DNA of 64,000 nt from CBDDHT01 sp965227905 (lineage in GTDB: Bacteria; Pseudomonadota; Alphaproteobacteria; Rhizobiales; Methyloligellaceae), in contig OZ245780.1 of NCBI GenBank assembly GCA_965227905.1, forward strand, positions 2,976,001-3,040,000, read 5' to 3'. Shown here piece by piece: positions 1 to 7,159 of this stretch (its first letter is position 1; every line of letters begins with the position of its first letter). The notes below the pieces were generated by a model, which saw nothing but the letters and a program-made list of their open reading frames with translations, had not been told where the DNA came from and did no database searches. A program made the translations under genes and the position numbers.

Positions 1-39
1 CCGTTTGGAGGGCTGGAAATCGCTTGAATGGCGGCTGTG

Positions 40-61
40 AACGCCCTTTTCGGTGTTTTTT
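40..61 (+). terminator. Probable Rho-independent terminator of the gene upstream of the window
   Basis: AACGCC (40-45) can pair with GGTGTT (52-57, one G-U pair) around a 6-nt loop, and a run of T follows directly. It would end a plus-strand gene lying left of the window. In relatives the gene before hup is often lon, but nothing of it is visible here. The stem is short. Confidence 0.4.
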
Positions 62-117
62 GTAGAGGAAAGAATTAACTAAACTCATTTTTGCCGGTTT
101 TCTGCGGTTTCTCACGG

Positions 118-123
118 TATAAT
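118..123 (+). promoter_or_regulatory. -10 hexamer of the HU gene promoter
   Basis: A perfect TATAAT lies 90 nt upstream of the HU start. No good -35 hexamer sits at 16-18 bp; TTGCCG at 91-96 is too far (21 bp). The rest of 1-213 holds no gene that I can see. Confidence 0.4.
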
Positions 124-213
124 GTCTCTTATGTCAGCGATTCGTCGCAGACGAAAACTCGCAGCGCTCGAAATGATCGATCGCCTGCGCGCAGCAAATG
201 AAAGGACAACCAA

Positions 214-489
214 GTGAACAAGACTGAGCTGATTTCCCGTGTGGCGGAAAAGGCCGACCTTTCGAAGGAAGCCGCGGCGGAGGCCGTGGACGCGACGTTC
301 GCTCAGATCACGTCCGCGCTTCAAGGCGGCGACGAAGTCCGTATCGTGGGCTTCGGAAATTTCCAGGTAACCGAGCGCAAAGCCTCGACAGGCCGTAATC
401 CGCGCACCGGCGACCCCATTCAGATCCCGGCCTCCAAAGTACCGAAGTTCCGGGCAGGAAAAGCCTTGAAAGATGCGGTAAACGCTTGA
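214..489 (+). CDS. hup: DNA-binding protein HU
   Basis: This is a 91-residue histone-like nucleoid protein of the HU/IHF family, the usual length for HU. It binds and bends DNA with little sequence specificity as a dimer. The family signature GFGNFQV is followed by the arm segment with RNPRTG and the C-terminal helix ending in ALKDAVNA. The start is GTG at 214, chosen because AAAGGA at 201-206 is a good ribosome-binding site at 7 nt and because the protein then begins in the normal HU way (MNKTELI). A strong hairpin terminator follows, so the gene is a single transcription unit. Confidence 0.96.
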   Translation: MNKTELISRVAEKADLSKEAAAEAVDATFAQITSALQGGDEVRIVGFGNFQVTERKASTGRNPRTGDPIQIPASKVPKFRAGKALKDAVNA

Positions 490-522
490 TCTAAAATTAG
501 AAATACCGTTTCTTGAGAACTG

Positions 523-550
523 GACCCCGCCTGCGAGGCGGGGTCTTTTC
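523..550 (+). terminator. Rho-independent terminator of hup
   Basis: GACCCCGCC (523-531) and GGCGGGGTC (537-545) form a perfect 9-bp stem with a 5-nt loop, followed by TTTTCTT. It ends the HU transcript before tRNA-Val. Confidence 0.9.
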
Positions 551-564
551 TTGTCTCTGGCGCC

Positions 565-593
565 TTGAATCATTGGCGGCGGCGGCGTACATC
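565..593 (+). promoter_or_regulatory. Putative promoter of tRNA-Val
   Basis: TTGAAT (565-570) and TACATC (588-593) are separated by exactly 17 bp. The -10 element ends 10 nt before the mature tRNA, and the unit lies just after the HU terminator, so a separate promoter is expected here. Confidence 0.4.
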
Positions 594-602
594 GAACAAG
601 AA

Positions 603-678
603 GGGCGGTTAGCTCAGCTGGAAGAGCGCCTGGTTTACACCCAGGAGGTCGGCAGTTCGAACCTGTCACCGCCCACCA
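603..678 (+). tRNA. tRNA-Val (anticodon UAC)
   Basis: A full cloverleaf can be drawn. The acceptor stem is GGGCGGT (603-609) with ACCGCCC (668-674). The anticodon stem is CCTGG/CCAGG with loop TTTACAC and anticodon TAC at 636-638. The T arm is GGCAG, loop TTCGAAC, CTGTC. Discriminator A is at 675 and the CCA end is encoded (676-678). UAC reads valine codons. Confidence 0.95.
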
Positions 679-801
679 TCTCCGAATTCATCCTTTTCTT
701 TCGAACGATCGCCTTATTGTCATCCGGCTCGTGTCGTGAACTGGCTGCGTCGATCGCGCCATGATAGCTTTGCGCGACCCCAATCAATGAGGCGCTTTCC
801 C

Positions 802-1260
802 ATGAACCGATCCGCATATTTGTGCATTGTGAGTGTTGCTCTTTGCGGCTTGTCGAATCCTGTTTTGGCCGGCCCAATGGGAGCGCCGAGGGATATTTCG
901 ACCATTCATCCACAGACTCTTTCGACCAATATTCAGATTCTTCGTGGTGTTGCGAAAGGTGCAGGTCGTATCGGCAAAGGCGTTGCGAAAGGTGCCGGTG
1001 AAATTGGGAAGGGTGTTGTGAAAGGCGCAGGTCGCGTTGGCAAGGGTGTGGTCAAAGGTGGCGGCAAAGTTGTCGAAGGTGCCAAGGAAGGCCCGGTCGG
1101 CGCCGTCAAAGGCGTCGGGAAAGGAACCTACCAGGTTGGCAAGGGAACCGTTCAGGGCGCTGGTGAGCTCGGTAAAGGCGTTGTCAAAGGTGGCGGTGAA
1201 GTTGGCAAGGGCACGGTGCAGGGCACAGGGTGCGTCGTGACGGCTGGCAAGACATGCTGA
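802..1260 (+). CDS. Small exported protein of tandem 11-residue glycine-rich repeats
   Basis: I do not recognise a named family. From ATG 802 the product has 152 residues; ATG 787 in the same frame is an alternative that adds five residues. Residues 1-23 look like a signal peptide (hydrophobic core, likely cut after VLA before G24). After a short spacer, residues 49-147 are nine 11-residue units in unbroken register, pattern G-x-x-(K/Q)-G-x-G-x-(I/V/L)-G-K, with unit 5 the most divergent. The tail carries two cysteines (residues 140 and 152). The spacing resembles LEA-like or hendecad repeats and also contains GxxxG motifs, so membrane association, cell-envelope association or a stress role are possible but unproven. 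The gene stands alone between two tRNA genes, and no close promoter or terminator is clear. Confidence 0.65.
   Translation: MNRSAYLCIVSVALCGLSNPVLAGPMGAPRDISTIHPQTLSTNIQILRGVAKGAGRIGKGVAKGAGEIGKGVVKGAGRVGKGVVKGGGKVVEGAKEGPVGAVKGVGKGTYQVGKGTVQGAGELGKGVVKGGGEVGKGTVQGTGCVVTAGKTC
946..1242 (+). repeat. Nine tandem 33-bp coding repeats
   Basis: These are the DNA units behind residues 49-147 of the repeat protein. The first four units are nearly identical in sequence and the later ones have diverged. The register is kept with no insertion or deletion, which suggests selection on the 11-residue period. Confidence 0.85.
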
Positions 1261-1325
1261 TTGAGCTAGCCACTCGTATTTTTGCGTGTTGATGAGGTGC
1301 CCTGACGATGCGGGATCGTGGTTGC

Positions 1326-1354
1326 TTGACTTGCCTGATGGGCTAGCCTAAACC
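1326..1354 (+). promoter_or_regulatory. Putative promoter of tRNA-Asp
   Basis: TTGACT (1326-1331) is followed after 17 bp by TAAACC (1349-1354). The -35 is good and the -10 is weak. It lies about 30 nt before the mature tRNA. Confidence 0.3.
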
Positions 1355-1386
1355 ACGTCATCTCCGAACCGAAATGGCTTGGGTAC

Positions 1387-1463
1387 GGGGGTGTAGCTCA
1401 GTTGGTTAGAGCGCTGGCCTGTCACGCCAGAGGCCGCGGGTTCGAGTCCCGTCACTCCCGCCA
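1387..1463 (+). tRNA. tRNA-Asp (anticodon GUC)
   Basis: The acceptor stem is GGGGGTG (1387-1393) with CACTCCC (1453-1459), including one G-U pair. The anticodon stem is CTGGC/GCCAG with loop CTGTCAC and anticodon GTC at 1421-1423. The T loop is TTCGAGT. The discriminator G at 1460 is the aspartate identity base, and CCA is encoded. Confidence 0.95.
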
Positions 1464-1570
1464 AATACTCCTTCTCCCACAATAGCACCGTTGGCAGGCG
1501 CCTGTAGGCCGTCAAGTTTCTTGCCTTGAACTAGCAGGTGCGCTAAGCCCGGATGCGTCTTTTGGCTCAA

Positions 1571-1605
1571 TTGGGTAGACCGGAAATGCCCGCTATGATG
1601 GGCAT
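1571..1605 (+). promoter_or_regulatory. Candidate nuo operon promoter with overlapping dyad
   Basis: TTGGGT (1571-1576) and TATGAT (1594-1599) are 17 bp apart, about 110 nt before nuoA. An inverted repeat ATGCCC (1586-1591) / GGGCAT (1600-1605) with an 8-bp spacer brackets the -10 box and could be an operator. The rest of 1464-1711 shows no gene. Confidence 0.4.
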
Positions 1606-1711
1606 ATGAGGCGGACCCTACGCGCTGTATTTCGGTCGAGTTACATCGAGTGCCATCGTCGACCGTTTGCCACCGGTTGAGCACTGTCAACAAGTCGGAT
1701 GACGGGTCGCT

Positions 1712-2080
1712 ATGAATGAGCTGATTCTAAACGCATATCTCCCATTGGCGATTTTCATCGGCGTTGCTCTGTTCATCGGCGGTGCCCTGATCATTGCGCC
1801 ATTCATCGTCGCCATATCCAACCCGGATCCTGAAAAAGTGTCGGCATATGAATGTGGCTTTAAGGCTTTCGATGACGCGCGTATGCAGTTCGACGTGCGC
1901 TTCTATCTCGTGGCGATTCTGTTCATCATTTTCGATCTTGAAGCAGCATTCCTTTTTCCCTGGGCAATCAGTTTCCGTGAAGTCGGCGATCTCGGCTTCT
2001 GGGCGATGATGGTCTTCCTGGCAGAACTCACGATCGGGCTCATCTACGCTTGGCGTAAGGGAGCGCTGGAATGGGATTGA
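1712..2080 (+). CDS. nuoA: NADH-quinone oxidoreductase subunit A
   Basis: NuoA is a small membrane subunit of respiratory complex I at the junction of the peripheral and membrane arms. The 122-residue product has three hydrophobic segments (about 10-33, 62-85, 92-112). The conserved loop after the first helix contains KVSAYECGFKAFDDAR, with the family Cys in ECGF. It is the first gene of the 14-subunit operon, and its 3' end overlaps nuoB by 10 nt. The ribosome-binding site before ATG 1712 is weak. Confidence 0.97.
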   Translation: MNELILNAYLPLAIFIGVALFIGGALIIAPFIVAISNPDPEKVSAYECGFKAFDDARMQFDVRFYLVAILFIIFDLEAAFLFPWAISFREVGDLGFWAMMVFLAELTIGLIYAWRKGALEWD

Positions 2081-2616
2081 TTGTGGATCCGAAAGATCAG
2101 AGCCCATTGCTCGCGCCGGGCCGTGAGCAGACATTTGCACAGATGTCGGATGATCTGGCCGACAAAGGATTCATCGTCACGTCCACGGATGATCTCATCA
2201 ACTGGGCTCGGACCGGATCTTTGATGTGGATGACATTCGGCCTGGCTTGCTGCGCGGTCGAGATGATGCAGGCTTCCATGCCGCGTTACGACGTTGAGCG
2301 TTTCGGATTTGCACCACGCGCGAGTCCGCGGCAGTCCGATGTCATGATAGTGGCGGGAACGTTGACCAATAAGATGGCGCCGGCATTGCGGAAGGTCTAC
2401 GACCAGATGCCCGAGCCGCGCTATGTCATCTCTATGGGAAGCTGCGCCAATGGTGGTGGCTACTACCATTATTCCTATTCGGTCGTGCGTGGCTGCGACC
2501 GTATCGTTCCTGTCGATATCTATGTGCCGGGCTGTCCACCGACAGCCGAGGCGCTCGTCTACGGTATCTTGTTGTTGCAAAAGAAAATTCGTCGCACCGG
2601 TACGATCGAGCGCTAA
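2071..2616 (+). CDS. nuoB: NADH-quinone oxidoreductase subunit B
   Basis: NuoB carries cluster N2, the last iron-sulfur centre before quinone in complex I. The product is 181 residues. The four [4Fe-4S] ligands are visible: adjacent Cys60-Cys61 (LACCAVEM), Cys125 (MGSCANGG) and Cys155 (VPGCPPT). It starts inside the end of nuoA, which suggests translational coupling. Confidence 0.98.
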   Translation: MGLIVDPKDQSPLLAPGREQTFAQMSDDLADKGFIVTSTDDLINWARTGSLMWMTFGLACCAVEMMQASMPRYDVERFGFAPRASPRQSDVMIVAGTLTNKMAPALRKVYDQMPEPRYVISMGSCANGGGYYHYSYSVVRGCDRIVPVDIYVPGCPPTAEALVYGILLLQKKIRRTGTIER

Positions 2617-2619
2617 GCC

Positions 2620-3267
2620 ATGAAAGCGAGTGAAAGCGGCATGGACGAAGGCCTCAAAGAGCTCGGCGAGTATATCGCGGACAGATTGGGTTCGAAGCTG
2701 TCGTCGTGGCGAATCGCGGCCCATGAACTTTCCGTTGTCACGCCGCGAGAGAAGATTCACGAGACATTGAAATTCATGCGCGATGATGCGCGCTGCCAGT
2801 TCATCTGTCTGATCGACATCGCGGGGGTCGATTATCCGGAGCGGACGAAGCGGTTCGATGTCGTCTACCATTTGCTCTCTCTGCGCCAGAATGTCCGCAT
2901 CCGCGTCACCTGTCAGACCGATGAAGCCACGCCTGTTGCGAGCGTCGTCGATTTGTATCCGGCCGCCAATTGGTTCGAACGCGAGGCGTTCGATCTCTAT
3001 GGCATCTTGTTCTCGGAGCATCCCGATCTCCGGAGGATCCTGACCGACTATGGTTTTCAGGGGCACCCGTTGCGCAAGGACTTTCCGCTGACCGGTTTTG
3101 TGGAAGTGCGTTATGACGATGAGCGCAAACGGGTGGTCAACGAGCCGGTGAAACTCAATCAGGAATTCCGCACCTTTGACTTCATGAGTCCCTGGGAAGG
3201 CGCCGAGTATATCCTGCCAGGCGATGAGAAAGCCGAGTCCGCCAAAGATGGCAAGGAGGAGGCATGA
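2620..3267 (+). CDS. nuoC: NADH-quinone oxidoreductase subunit C
   Basis: NuoC is the 30-kDa-type peripheral subunit that packs against NuoD near the quinone site. The 215-residue protein has the family block around RILTDYGFQGHPLRKDFPLTG (about residues 138-158), with the conserved ERE/WFERE segment before it. It is separate from nuoD, unlike the nuoCD fusion of enterobacteria. The C-terminus is acidic and lysine-rich. Its stop overlaps the start of the thioesterase gene. Confidence 0.97.
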   Translation: MKASESGMDEGLKELGEYIADRLGSKLSSWRIAAHELSVVTPREKIHETLKFMRDDARCQFICLIDIAGVDYPERTKRFDVVYHLLSLRQNVRIRVTCQTDEATPVASVVDLYPAANWFEREAFDLYGILFSEHPDLRRILTDYGFQGHPLRKDFPLTGFVEVRYDDERKRVVNEPVKLNQEFRTFDFMSPWEGAEYILPGDEKAESAKDGKEEA

Positions 3268-3692
3268 AGGATAGTCTGAAGGTGGGCCTTTGCGAGACAT
3301 TCGCATTTGAGATCCCGGACACGAAGACCGTGCCGCATCTCTACCCGGAAGCTGAAGAATTCGCGGAAATGCCATCTGTCTTTGCAACCGGATTCATGGT
3401 CGGACTGATGGAATGGACCTGCCTCAAATTGCTGAAGCCGCATTTGGACGAAGGCGAGGGGAGTCTCGGCGTGCATATCAACGTTTCGCACCAGTCGGCG
3501 ACACCTCCGGGTCTGACCGTCACGGTCGACGCCGAGTGCATCGCGCTCAACGGACGACGGGCGAAGTTCGCCATCAAAGCTCACGACGGTGTCGACCTGA
3601 TCGGACAGGGTGAACATGAGCGGTTCATCATTAAGTGGGATCGCTTCGAGGCTGGCGTTGCGCACAAACGCGCCAAGGCCGCGGCGGAGTAG
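3264..3692 (+). CDS. Hot-dog thioesterase of the fluoroacetyl-CoA thioesterase (FlK) type
   Basis: This 142-residue protein is not a complex I subunit. It looks like a hot-dog fold acyl-CoA thioesterase related to FlK of Streptomyces cattleya. The FlK catalytic residues Thr42, Glu50 and His76 occur at the same numbers here, in MPSVFATGF (T42), GLMEW (E50) and NVSHQSATP (H76). FlK hydrolyses fluoroacetyl-CoA, but most relatives have unknown substrates, so only hydrolysis of a short acyl-CoA can be proposed. The ATG overlaps the end of nuoC by 4 nt and the stop lies 5 nt before nuoD, so it is translated as part of the nuo operon. Codon use looks like its neighbours. Confidence 0.8.
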   Translation: MKDSLKVGLCETFAFEIPDTKTVPHLYPEAEEFAEMPSVFATGFMVGLMEWTCLKLLKPHLDEGEGSLGVHINVSHQSATPPGLTVTVDAECIALNGRRAKFAIKAHDGVDLIGQGEHERFIIKWDRFEAGVAHKRAKAAAE

Positions 3693-3697
3693 GCGGC

Positions 3698-4882
3698 ATG
3701 AGCGAAACCGAGATCCGCAACTTTACGATTAATTTCGGACCGCAGCATCCGGCCGCCCATGGCGTCTTACGGCTTGTCCTGGAGCTCGATGGTGAAGTGG
3801 TCGAGCGCGTGGACCCTCATATTGGTCTTCTCCACCGCGGAACCGAGAAGCTCATAGAACACAAGACCTATCTGCAGGCCGTTCCTTACTTCGACCGGCT
3901 CGACTATGTCGCGCCGATGAACCAGGAGCATGCCTTTGCACTGGCCGTCGAGAGGCTCCTCGACATTGACGTGCCGATCCGTGGGCAGCTGATCAGGGTG
4001 CTGTATAGCGAGATCGGCCGCATTCTGTCGCATATCCTCAACATTACGACCCAGGCGCTGGACGTTGGTGCGCTTACGCCGCCCCTCTGGGGCTTTGAAG
4101 AGCGTGAAAAGCTCATGGTCTTTTACGAGCGGGCGAGCGGTAGCCGCATGCATGCCGCCTTCGTACGGCCTGGCGGCGTCCACCAGGATCTGCCCGACGA
4201 CCTGATTCAGGATATCGACGATTTCTGCGATCCGTTTCTCGGTGTTCTCGACGACATCGAAGGTTTGTTGACGAACAATCGCATCTTCAAGCAGCGCAAT
4301 GTCGATATCGCCGTCGTATCGCTGGAAGACGCGATCGCATGGGGATTCTCGGGCGTCATGGTACGGGGCTCGGGCGGTGCATGGGACCTCCGCAAGTCGC
4401 AACCCTATGAATGCTATGCGGAAATGGATTTCGACATTCCGGTTGGGAAGAATGGCGACTGCTACGACCGCTATTTGATTCGTGTCGAAGAGATGCGCCA
4501 GTCCGTTCGGATCATGCGTCAGTGTTGTGCGCGGCTTCGCAGAGAACGCGGGCCTGTTGCCGCGGTCAACCAGAAAGTGGTTCCGCCCAAGCGCGGCGAG
4601 ATGAAACGCTCTATGGAAGCGCTCATTCACCACTTCAAACTCTATACCGAAGGTTATCATGTGCCGGCTGGCGAGGTGTACGCAGCCGTGGAAGCACCGA
4701 AAGGTGAGTTTGGTGTCTATCTGGTTTCCGACGGCTCGAATAAGCCTTATCGGTGCAAGATCCGAGCCCCCGGATTTGCTCACCTCCAAGCGATGGATTT
4801 TCTCTGCAAGGGCCACATGCTTGCCGACGTATCGGCCATTCTCGGTTCGTTGGATATCGTTTTTGGCGAGGTGGATCGATGA
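3698..4882 (+). CDS. nuoD: NADH-quinone oxidoreductase subunit D
   Basis: NuoD is the 49-kDa-type subunit that forms the quinone-binding cavity with NuoB. The 394-residue product begins at ATG 3698 (MSETEIRNFTINFGPQHPAAHG), which fits the family N-terminus; the frame is open further upstream but that part overlaps the thioesterase gene. The GPQHPAAHGVLRL block, HIGLLHRGTEKL and the C-terminal DIVFGEVDR ending are diagnostic. It overlaps nuoE by 4 nt. Confidence 0.98.
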   Translation: MSETEIRNFTINFGPQHPAAHGVLRLVLELDGEVVERVDPHIGLLHRGTEKLIEHKTYLQAVPYFDRLDYVAPMNQEHAFALAVERLLDIDVPIRGQLIRVLYSEIGRILSHILNITTQALDVGALTPPLWGFEEREKLMVFYERASGSRMHAAFVRPGGVHQDLPDDLIQDIDDFCDPFLGVLDDIEGLLTNNRIFKQRNVDIAVVSLEDAIAWGFSGVMVRGSGGAWDLRKSQPYECYAEMDFDIPVGKNGDCYDRYLIRVEEMRQSVRIMRQCCARLRRERGPVAAVNQKVVPPKRGEMKRSMEALIHHFKLYTEGYHVPAGEVYAAVEAPKGEFGVYLVSDGSNKPYRCKIRAPGFAHLQAMDFLCKGHMLADVSAILGSLDIVFGEVDR

Positions 4883-5769
4883 GCATTCGCCGTCTTGCCG
4901 AAGAACAGCCTGACAGTTTTGCCTTCAGCGACGAGAACGCGAAGTGGGCGCAGGATCGGATTGCAAAGTACCCGGCCGGGAAACAGGCATCGGCCGTCAT
5001 TCCGCTATTGTGGCGGGCGCAAGAGCAGCATGATGGCTGGTTGCCGGAACCGGCGATCCGTCACGTCGCGGAACTGCTCGATATGGCATTCATCCGCGTC
5101 TATGAAGTCGCAACCTTCTATACGATGTTCAATCTTGCTCCGGTCGGCGAGCATTTTGTCCAATTCTGTGGCACGACGCCGTGCTGGTTGCGCGGTGCCG
5201 ATGCCATCCGCGAGGTATGCCGCGAGGAGATCGGGCCGGAACGGCATCTCAGCGATGACGGCCTCTTTTCCTGGCTCGAAGTCGAGTGTCTCGGGGCTTG
5301 CGTCAATGCGCCCATGGTGCAGATTAATGCAGATTATTACGAGGATCTGGACGCTGACAGTTTTAGAGAGCTCCTCGATGCATTGCGGAAGGGAGAGGCT
5401 GTCTCGCCTGGCCCTCAGATACCGCGACATACGAGCTGTCCCATCTCTGGACCCAAGACTCTGCTCGACGGAATGAATGGCAGCGATTTAACGCATGCCG
5501 AGCAACCGATGCCTGACGAGCTTGACAAGCCATCGACGTTGAAGCGCGCCCGGAAGGGTGGTCCGGACGACCTCAAAACTGTTCCTGGCATCACCAAGGC
5601 GATCGAAGATCGTTTGAACGATCTGGGTATTTTTCATGTTCAGCAGATCGCGGATTGGAGCGAGGAGAATGTCGAATGGATCGATGCGACGCTCCAACTG
5701 AGGGGGCGGGTCAAGCGCGAGAAATGGGTTGCTGAAGCCGCAATGCTCTCGAAGGAAGGGGATCGCTGA
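4879..5769 (+). CDS. nuoE: NADH-quinone oxidoreductase subunit E with C-terminal helix-hairpin-helix domain
   Basis: NuoE is the 24-kDa-type subunit of the NADH module and holds [2Fe-2S] cluster N1a. From ATG 4879 it has 296 residues. Ligands are Cys97 and Cys102 (CGTTPC) and Cys137 and Cys141 (CLGAC). The thioredoxin-like core ends near residue 175. A low-complexity linker (about 176-228) leads to a helix-hairpin-helix type domain at about 229-290 (DDLKTVPGI, LNDLGIFH). The same domain occurs at the C-terminus of ribosomal protein S2 in this window. Such extensions are known on alphaproteobacterial NuoE, but their role is not established. The stop overlaps the nuoF start. Confidence 0.95.
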   Translation: MSIRRLAEEQPDSFAFSDENAKWAQDRIAKYPAGKQASAVIPLLWRAQEQHDGWLPEPAIRHVAELLDMAFIRVYEVATFYTMFNLAPVGEHFVQFCGTTPCWLRGADAIREVCREEIGPERHLSDDGLFSWLEVECLGACVNAPMVQINADYYEDLDADSFRELLDALRKGEAVSPGPQIPRHTSCPISGPKTLLDGMNGSDLTHAEQPMPDELDKPSTLKRARKGGPDDLKTVPGITKAIEDRLNDLGIFHVQQIADWSEENVEWIDATLQLRGRVKREKWVAEAAMLSKEGDR

Positions 5770-7079
5770 TGCTCGCCGACAAGGATCGCATCTTTCGCAA
5801 CCTCTACGGATTTCACGATCCGGGTTTGAAGGCTGCCCGGGAACGCGGTGCGTGGGACGGAACCAAGAAATTCATCGATGAAGGATCCGATTGGATTGTC
5901 GAACAGGTCAAGGCATCGGGTCTGCGCGGTCGCGGCGGCGCCGGTTTTCCAACCGGCCTGAAATGGTCCTTCATGCCGAAAAAAGTCGGAGAGCGTCCGC
6001 ACTATCTCGTCGTCAATGCCGATGAGTCGGAACCGGGAACCTGCAAGGATCGTGACATCATGCGTCACGATCCGCATTTGCTTGTCGAAGGATGCCTCCT
6101 TGCCTCCTGCTCGATGCGGGCTCATGTCTGCTATATCTATGTTCGTGGCGAATTCATTCGCGAGCGCGAAGCCCTGCAACGCGCGATCGACGAAGCCTAT
6201 GAGGCGAAGCTGGTCGGCAAGAACAACATCCATGGCTGGGACTTCGACATCTATGTCCATCATGGCGCAGGCGCCTACATCTGTGGCGAGGAAACCGCTC
6301 TGCTCGAAAGCCTCGAAGGCAAGAAGGGGCAGCCACGACTGAAACCCCCATTTCCTGCAAATGTCGGGCTCTATGGTGCGCCGACCACCGTCAACAATGT
6401 AGAGAGCATCGCGGTTGCCCCTGACATTCTGCGCCGCGGGCCGGAATGGTTCTCGTCACTCGGGCGGCCCAACAATGCCGGGACAAAGCTCTTCTGCATC
6501 TCGGGTCACGTGAACGAGCCTTGCAATGTGGAAGAAGAGATGGGGATTCCTCTGCGGGAACTCATCGACACCCATGCCGGCGGAGTCCGCGGCGGTTGGG
6601 ACAATCTGCTTGCCGTAATCCCCGGGGGGTCGTCGGTTCCCTGTATTCCTGCAACCGAATGCCAGAACACGCCAATGGATTTCGATACGCTGCGTGATCT
6701 GAAGTCCGGTCTGGGGACGGCTGCGGTAATCGTTATGGACAAGTCCACGGATATCGTGCGTGCGATCGCGCGGCTTTCATATTTCTACAAGCATGAGAGC
6801 TGCGGTCAGTGTACCCCCTGCCGGGAAGGGACAGGTTGGATGTGGCGCGTCATGGACCGGATGGCGCGCGGTCAGGCTGAGAAGCGCGAGATCGATATGC
6901 TTCTCGACGTGACCTACCAGATTGAGGGGCACACGATTTGCGCACTTGGGGATGCGGCCGCATGGCCCATACAAGGACTCATTCGCCATTTCAGGCATGA
7001 GATCGAAGCGCGGATCGATAACTATAGCGCGAATGCGATGCCGGACGGCGCCGTTCGCGAACCCGTGGCGGCCGAATAA
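5769..7079 (+). CDS. nuoF: NADH-quinone oxidoreductase subunit F
   Basis: NuoF oxidises NADH with bound FMN and passes electrons to cluster N3. The 436-residue protein shows the glycine-rich NADH/FMN site GLRGRGGAGFPTGLKW (about 51-66), the second site GAGAYICGEETALLES (about 166-181), and the N3 ligands Cys345, Cys348, Cys351 (SCGQCTPC) and Cys391. The ATG overlaps the nuoE TGA. Confidence 0.98.
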   Translation: MLADKDRIFRNLYGFHDPGLKAARERGAWDGTKKFIDEGSDWIVEQVKASGLRGRGGAGFPTGLKWSFMPKKVGERPHYLVVNADESEPGTCKDRDIMRHDPHLLVEGCLLASCSMRAHVCYIYVRGEFIREREALQRAIDEAYEAKLVGKNNIHGWDFDIYVHHGAGAYICGEETALLESLEGKKGQPRLKPPFPANVGLYGAPTTVNNVESIAVAPDILRRGPEWFSSLGRPNNAGTKLFCISGHVNEPCNVEEEMGIPLRELIDTHAGGVRGGWDNLLAVIPGGSSVPCIPATECQNTPMDFDTLRDLKSGLGTAAVIVMDKSTDIVRAIARLSYFYKHESCGQCTPCREGTGWMWRVMDRMARGQAEKREIDMLLDVTYQIEGHTICALGDAAAWPIQGLIRHFRHEIEARIDNYSANAMPDGAVREPVAAE

Positions 7080-7159
7080 ATGAGGAATGCGGTCAAACAG
7101 ATCTGGCGTGCACACCGAAGCCTTCGCCTTTGCGATCTGGCAGCGATCGAGGAATGCCG

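Noticed and set aside
2044..3387. 447-codon open frame on the minus strand across nuoB-nuoC
   Set aside because: It is antisense to two clear complex I genes, has no family features, and arises from GC-rich codon use.
3767..4816. 349-codon open frame on the minus strand over nuoD
   Set aside because: It mirrors nuoD; the composition is that of a reverse-complement shadow (many His, Arg, Gln).
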